Shown piece after piece: positions 22,952 to 26,178 of a DNA stretch of 26,178 bases. How positions within the stretch are numbered: the first letter of the stretch is position 1; each line of letters opens with the position of its first letter. A program made the position numbers and the translations under genes. The stretch is from CAYUET01 sp964443875 (GTDB lineage: Bacteria; Auribacterota; JAFGBW01): positions 1 to 26,178 of the forward strand of contig CAYUET010000038.1 of assembly GCA_964443875.1 (NCBI GenBank), read 5' to 3'. Below the pieces are notes generated by a model. That model was given only the letters and a program-made list of their open reading frames with translations. It was not told where the DNA came from and did no database searches.

Positions 22952-23500
22952 ATGATTATCACACTGTCCGGGGAAGCAGGCTCCGGAAAAAGCACCTGCG
23001 CAAAAGGCATAGCCAAGACTTTTCAGATCAGACATTATTCCTCCGGGGATCTGATGCGTCAGATGGCTGCGGAGCGGGGGCTTTCCCTGGCGGAGATTTC
23101 GTCTCTGGCGGAGACGGATCCTTCCATTGACAGGGAGCTGGACGAGAGGCAGGTCCGCCTGGGAAAAACCGAAGACCGGTTCATTATTGACGGCCGCCTG
23201 TCCGCGCATTTTATTCCCCATGCCCTGAAGATTTTTATCACCGCTGACCTGGATGAACGGGCCAGGCGTATTTTTAACGCCCTGAGGGCGGAGGAATCCT
23301 TTGATTCACTGGAAAAAACCAAAGAAGCGATCCGTCAGAGAAAAGAGAGTGAAGTCAGGCGCTACATGGCCTGGTATAGCTTCAATCCCTATGATCCCCG
23401 GGAATATGATATTGTCTATGATACCACGGGAAAAACCATTGAGCAGATGATTTCCGGGCTTAAGGACTGTATCCTGAAAAAGGGATTTATTGAGGAGTGA
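22952..23500 (+). CDS. cmk: Cytidylate kinase, short (type 2) form
   Basis: The 182-residue protein is a P-loop kinase: GEAGSGKST at residues 7-15, then RHYSSGDLMRQMAAERG, the substrate-binding SSG-x-x-x-R motif of CMP kinases, and IIDGRLSAHF. It lacks the about 60-residue insert domain of E. coli Cmk and matches the short, archaeal-type CMP kinase-2 proteins instead. It phosphorylates CMP/dCMP with ATP. GGGAG lies 10 nt before ATG 22952. The in-frame TTG at 22946 is only 4 nt from that site and less likely. It is divergent from ndk and its 3' end overlaps the convergent oligoribonuclease by 14 nt. Adenylate-kinase-like annotation is the main alternative. Confidence 0.8.
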   Translation: MIITLSGEAGSGKSTCAKGIAKTFQIRHYSSGDLMRQMAAERGLSLAEISSLAETDPSIDRELDERQVRLGKTEDRFIIDGRLSAHFIPHALKIFITADLDERARRIFNALRAEESFDSLEKTKEAIRQRKESEVRRYMAWYSFNPYDPREYDIVYDTTGKTIEQMISGLKDCILKKGFIEE

Positions 23501-23999
23501 GAAAATTCTTTCTGTAGTAAATCAGTTCCTCAATGGATTCATGAATGTCGGTGAGCGCTTTGTGGCTGCCTTTTTTCTTGGGCGGATTGAATTTTTCAGG
23601 ATACCAGCGGGCAATCAGCTCCTTAAAGGTGCTCACATCGATGTTCCTGTAGTGAAGCCAGGATTCAAGTTTCGGCATATATTTAATCAGGAAGCGCCTG
23701 TCCTGGGCGATGCTGTTGCCGCAAAGAGGGGCTTTTTTTTCAGGACAGTACCGTTTAATAAAATCAAACGTCTGTTCCTCGGCCTGTTTCAGGGTAAAAT
23801 GGGAGGCTTTGATTCTTTTAATCAGGCCTGAGGCCTTGTGATGAATTTTATTCCAGTCATCCATGTTATCGAGCACCACATTGGGCTGATGAATCACGAT
23901 ATTCGGACCTTCGGCAAGAATGTTCAGCTTGTTGTCTGTGATCAGTGTTGCGATTTCCAGAATAACGGAGGTTTCCGCATCGAGGCCGCTCATCTCCAT
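23487..23999 (-). CDS. orn: Oligoribonuclease (DEDDh exonuclease), real start lies upstream
   Basis: The protein degrades 2-5-nt RNAs to mononucleotides and, in many bacteria, pGpG from cyclic-di-GMP. DEDDh residues are visible: the E of MEMSGLD, D in GNSIAQDRRFL, and H and D in GSHKALTDIHESIEE. ATG 23999 is the only normal start in frame. However, the first catalytic Asp of the WIDMEMSGLD motif lies in the codon just before it (24000-24002), within the upstream coding-like stretch NTDSHLVWID. The true protein must begin further upstream, where the frame is open to a stop at 24081-24083 but has no ATG, GTG or TTG. An A8 run (24041-24048) is nearby. This is either a frameshift or a rare start; see the findings. 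Confidence 0.85.
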   Translation of the reverse strand: MEMSGLDAETSVILEIATLITDNKLNILAEGPNIVIHQPNVVLDNMDDWNKIHHKASGLIKRIKASHFTLKQAEEQTFDFIKRYCPEKKAPLCGNSIAQDRRFLIKYMPKLESWLHYRNIDVSTFKELIARWYPEKFNPPKKKGSHKALTDIHESIEELIYYRKNFLTPQ

Positions 24000-24096
24000 G
24001 TCAATCCATACGAGATGGCTGTCGGTATTTACAGAAACTATTTTTTTTGTTTCGGTTGCAGTAATGGGAGGGTCTTTCTTTTATTTTATAAAACAT
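24000..24096 (-). other. Missing 5' portion of the oligoribonuclease reading frame
   Basis: Codons from 24002 up to 24038 read SVNTDSHLVWID, continuing the Orn family N-terminus. In this frame a TAA at 24081-24083 blocks extension, and only ATT (24063-24065) or ATA (24039-24041) could serve as rare starts. An ATG at 24094-24096 in another frame reads MFYKIKERPSHYCNRNKK. It would join the Orn frame if one A were removed from the A8 tract, whose complement is T at 24041-24048. None of the three candidate starts has a good ribosome site. Confidence 0.6.
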
Positions 24097-24283
24097 TTCT
24101 TAGTGGTATTGTTCTGCTTAGTCAAGACAAATCCATAGAATCCCCCTGTGATTTTTCGGATTTGAATAAGGGAAATATCCTGCAGGAGGGGTGAAAACGG
24201 GACACATTAAAACCGTCTCTTTTCATTCAGAAAAACTTCCCTCCCCCTTGATTCATGCCTTTTTATAAGGTAAAGAAAAAGAT

Positions 24284-24967
24284 ATGCCGTTCTTTATAGC
24301 CATTCTTTTTCTTGTTTTATCTCTATCCTCTTATGCAGAGGGGGATTACTGGGTTTTGTCTGCCCGATCCCAGCTGGATACAGTGGGGGAGAAGCCTTTG
24401 ACTCTGGTCATTAAAAAAGAGAATATCCGTGAGAGCCGCTCAAAAAATGTCAACTCATCGAGAGTTGTAGAATACAAAGACTGGGCGGGAAAGCATCAGC
24501 TTTATGAAGAAAAAGCCTTAAACGGCAATTTCAGTTCAGTTCTTTTCAGTATCGAAGGGGAAGGGCAGGATACTCCGATTTCTTTACCCGTCTCTCTGGG
24601 AGAGAAGCTGATTACCTATCTTCGCTCAAGTCCGGACTGGGGTTTCAACTGTTATGGCTTTGTGGCGTTTATGAATGGTTTTGATTCCAGTATCGGGGAA
24701 ATGGATCTGGAATCTGCGGATATAGAAAATCTGAATGCGCTTCAAACCGGCAGGACGGTCAGGATAGGTCTAAAAACAGGGGCTGACTTCATCCCTTATC
24801 ATTATGCGATTTATCTGGGGCAGGGCTTATTCCTTTCCAAAATGGGCAGTGGGGGCAAACTCGTTGTCCATGATGCGGAAACCCTTCTGGATCTGTATCA
24901 GAAAACGATTTCCTTTCAGGCAGTTTTTTTGAAATCCTCTGAGGGTCAGTCTCAGGTTTCGGCTTAA
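24284..24967 (+). CDS. Secreted NlpC/P60-like cysteine-peptidase-fold protein
   Basis: Residues 1-19 form a signal peptide (FFIAILFLVLSLSSYAEG), so the 227-residue protein is exported. The C-terminal half has C123 in NCYGFVAFMNG, and H173 in PYHYAIYLGQGLFLSKMGSGG. This is the Cys ... His-x-(A/G)-I-Y-L-G layout of NlpC/P60 and related papain-like peptidoglycan or amide hydrolases, with H196 or D197 as a possible third residue. The N-terminal about 100 residues, with many beta-forming and charged residues, are not recognised. A role in cell-wall turnover is likely but unproven; D/N after the first Cys differs from the classic DCSGF. No strong ribosome site precedes ATG 24284. The gene ends 8 nt from the convergent TPR gene. 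Confidence 0.6.
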   Translation: MPFFIAILFLVLSLSSYAEGDYWVLSARSQLDTVGEKPLTLVIKKENIRESRSKNVNSSRVVEYKDWAGKHQLYEEKALNGNFSSVLFSIEGEGQDTPISLPVSLGEKLITYLRSSPDWGFNCYGFVAFMNGFDSSIGEMDLESADIENLNALQTGRTVRIGLKTGADFIPYHYAIYLGQGLFLSKMGSGGKLVVHDAETLLDLYQKTISFQAVFLKSSEGQSQVSA

Positions 24968-24975
24968 ATAAGCGT

Positions 24976-25980
24976 TTATTCTACCACTTCCAGTTCGTCG
25001 TCCCCTCCCTTGTTTTCTGAGGACTGTGAAGGCGCACCCTGCGGTTTCGGGGCGGCTTCTCCCCAGGTGACTTCTTTGGCCTGGGCGTTTTTGGCAAAGA
25101 GTTCATTATATTTTTTCAGATCCTTTTTAGCCTCTTCTTCATCGCCCAGAAGTTTATAGGCTTTGGATCGTTTAAAGTAAGCCATGGCATTTTGAGCGTC
25201 GTGCTTGATGATGGCCGAGTAGTCCTCCATGGCTCCCTGGTAGTCTTTGGTTTCAATTTTTATATCCCCGCGGAGAAGGTATCCCAGGGGGTCCTTAAAA
25301 TCATCAATCAGTTTTGAAAAATCTTTCACGGCATTTTCATAATCCTTCAGTTTTTTAAAGGACTGTCCCCGGTATTCATAGGCAATGGAATTCTGGGGAT
25401 TCACCTGGATAACAGTGTTAAAGTCTTCGATGGCGGATTTGATATCTCCGTTTTCGTATCGGCATATGCCCCTGTTGATGGTGCAGCTGGCGTCATTTGG
25501 CTTGAGGGAAAGGGCTTTGTTAAAGTCTTCAATCGCAGAGTCCCAGTCTTTGGTTTTGAGTTTTGCATTGGCTCTGAAAATATAAGCCATGGTGAAATTG
25601 GGATCAAGTTCCAGGGCCTTGTTGTATTCTTCAATGGCGGCCTGAAATTTTTCCTGGCTTAAAAGGGAGGTGCCTTTGTGGTAAAAGGGCACGGCGGCCT
25701 GGGTGTTTGAGGATTGTGCGGAGGCAGTCCTGGTTTTGTTTTCCGGGGTTCCGGGAGAAGACGTCTTAACGGGTTCAGCGGTTTTTTTAGGCTCTGTTTT
25801 TTTGACGGTAAAGGTCTCTTCCGTGCTTCCGTCATTTTTCTTTCTTAACAGCATGACCGGATGGTTATAGACCGCGAATATTTCCCATCCTTCCTGTGTG
25901 ATCTGATCCATATCGGCCTGAGCCACCATGAAATCGCTGCTGACATTCAAAGGCTGAATTTTGTAAAGCCATTCGCTCAT
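24976..25980 (-). CDS. DUF4177-like N-terminus plus TPR protein
   Basis: This 334-residue protein has no signal peptide. Residues 1-48 (starts MSEWLYKIQPL, then EGWEIFAVYNHPVMLLRKK) resemble DUF4177, a small domain with W-Y near the start and a GWE-x-V motif. A Lys, Thr, Ser and Pro-rich linker at about 49-98 leads to six or so TPR units (about 99-300), such as AAIEEYNKALELDPNFTMAY and SAIEDFNKALSLKPNDASCT. An acidic, Gly-rich tail ends GGDDELEVVE. TPRs mediate protein binding; the partner is not known. AAGGAG lies 10 nt before the ATG and a strong promoter is at 26013-26041. Confidence 0.75.
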   Translation of the reverse strand: MSEWLYKIQPLNVSSDFMVAQADMDQITQEGWEIFAVYNHPVMLLRKKNDGSTEETFTVKKTEPKKTAEPVKTSSPGTPENKTRTASAQSSNTQAAVPFYHKGTSLLSQEKFQAAIEEYNKALELDPNFTMAYIFRANAKLKTKDWDSAIEDFNKALSLKPNDASCTINRGICRYENGDIKSAIEDFNTVIQVNPQNSIAYEYRGQSFKKLKDYENAVKDFSKLIDDFKDPLGYLLRGDIKIETKDYQGAMEDYSAIIKHDAQNAMAYFKRSKAYKLLGDEEEAKKDLKKYNELFAKNAQAKEVTWGEAAPKPQGAPSQSSENKGGDDELEVVE

Positions 25981-26012
25981 AATCCGTGACTCCTTTTTTA
26001 AAGATTTTAAAA

Positions 26013-26041
26013 AGTATATTCTGTTTCCCCCTTTTTCTCAA
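26013..26041 (-). promoter_or_regulatory. Promoter of the DUF4177-TPR gene
   Basis: On the minus strand TTGAGA (26036-26041) and TATACT (26013-26018) are exactly 17 nt apart. The predicted start is near 26006, with AAGGAG just before ATG 25980. Confidence 0.6.
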
Positions 26042-26098
26042 ATTAAAAAACCAAGATCAGGGAAGAATTCCGGTAAGGGCGGATTCAGGGGGGGGAAG

Positions 26099-26178
26099 TT
26101 ACAGAATCACTCCTGATTTTTTCAATTCCTCGGCGATATTCCGTGCTTCGGATTGAAGCAGAGAGCGGGTTTCCCCGA
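26099..26178 (-). CDS. C-terminal end of an unidentified protein (partial)
   Basis: Only the last 25 codons are in the window, ending at TAA (26099-26101). The tail reads GETRSLLQSEARNIAEEL followed by KKSGVIL, an amphipathic helix then a hydrophobic end. The codons are open through the window edge in this frame. A helix followed by SGVIL is seen at the ends of several enzyme families, so I do not name one. The promoter of the downstream TPR gene lies in the 118-nt gap, so they are separate units. Confidence 0.5.
   Translation of the reverse strand, partial: GETRSLLQSEARNIAEELKKSGVIL

Noticed and set aside
24178..24187. Perfect 10-bp palindrome TCCTGCAGGA in the gap before the NlpC-like gene
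   Set aside because: Too short and without half-site spacing; expected by chance at this scale, and no regulator is adjacent.

Overview
The window looks like chromosomal DNA of a Gram-negative-type bacterium. Its genes are densely packed on both strands, and most have clear Shine-Dalgarno sites and sigma70-like promoters. Envelope clues include a lipoprotein, a periplasmic DD-peptidase and several signal peptides. I cannot place the phylum from sequence alone. The 32-residue AURKAIP1/COX24-type ribosomal protein, the long HisG, the GH94-like giant phosphorylase and the many TPR proteins would fit a PVC-type or spirochaete-like lineage, but this is only a guess.

Layout. 1-578 is AT-rich accessory DNA with the 5' end of an unrecognised minus-strand gene (coiled-coil start, faintly like TOTE conflict-system proteins), a 38-codon ORF and a 120-bp double-hairpin element. 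579-6818 is mostly minus strand: a small lipoprotein, a coiled-coil membrane protein, the RNA-binding protein Tex, a SAM methyltransferase preceded by a 37-codon remnant of a flavin reductase, a receiver-HD-GYP protein and a PhzF-family isomerase. 7125-13747 is plus strand: a flavodiiron protein, a secreted metallo-beta-lactamase-fold hydrolase, a mutarotase-fold protein coupled to a small membrane protein, then icd-purN-hisG and the tiny ribosomal protein, closed by a strong terminator. 13756-15165 is a secreted TPR protein. 15152-22783 is minus strand: ndk, a GH94-like phosphorylase and a PilZ protein in one tight run; then a MerR regulator with a dyad over its own promoter, a DedA membrane protein and a DD-carboxypeptidase; then CheY followed by a protein with four 29-residue repeats fused to a CheX/CheC-type phosphatase domain. 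The right end carries cmk, an oligoribonuclease with a start-codon problem, a secreted NlpC/P60-like protein, a TPR protein and the tail of another gene.

How the genes fit together. Two themes repeat. The first is cyclic-di-GMP and phospho-signalling: an HD-GYP phosphodiesterase, a PilZ receptor, Orn (which clears pGpG) and a CheY with its putative phosphatase next door. The second is nucleotide and central metabolism (icd, purN, hisG, ndk, cmk). The most interesting loci are the CheY / repeat-CheX pair, the GH94-PilZ operon, the oligoribonuclease whose catalytic Asp lies upstream of every usable start codon and next to an A8 tract, and the truncated flavin-reductase leader that ends on the methyltransferase start. 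I did not find a CRISPR array, tRNA, rRNA, complete insertion sequence or a complete novel defence system.
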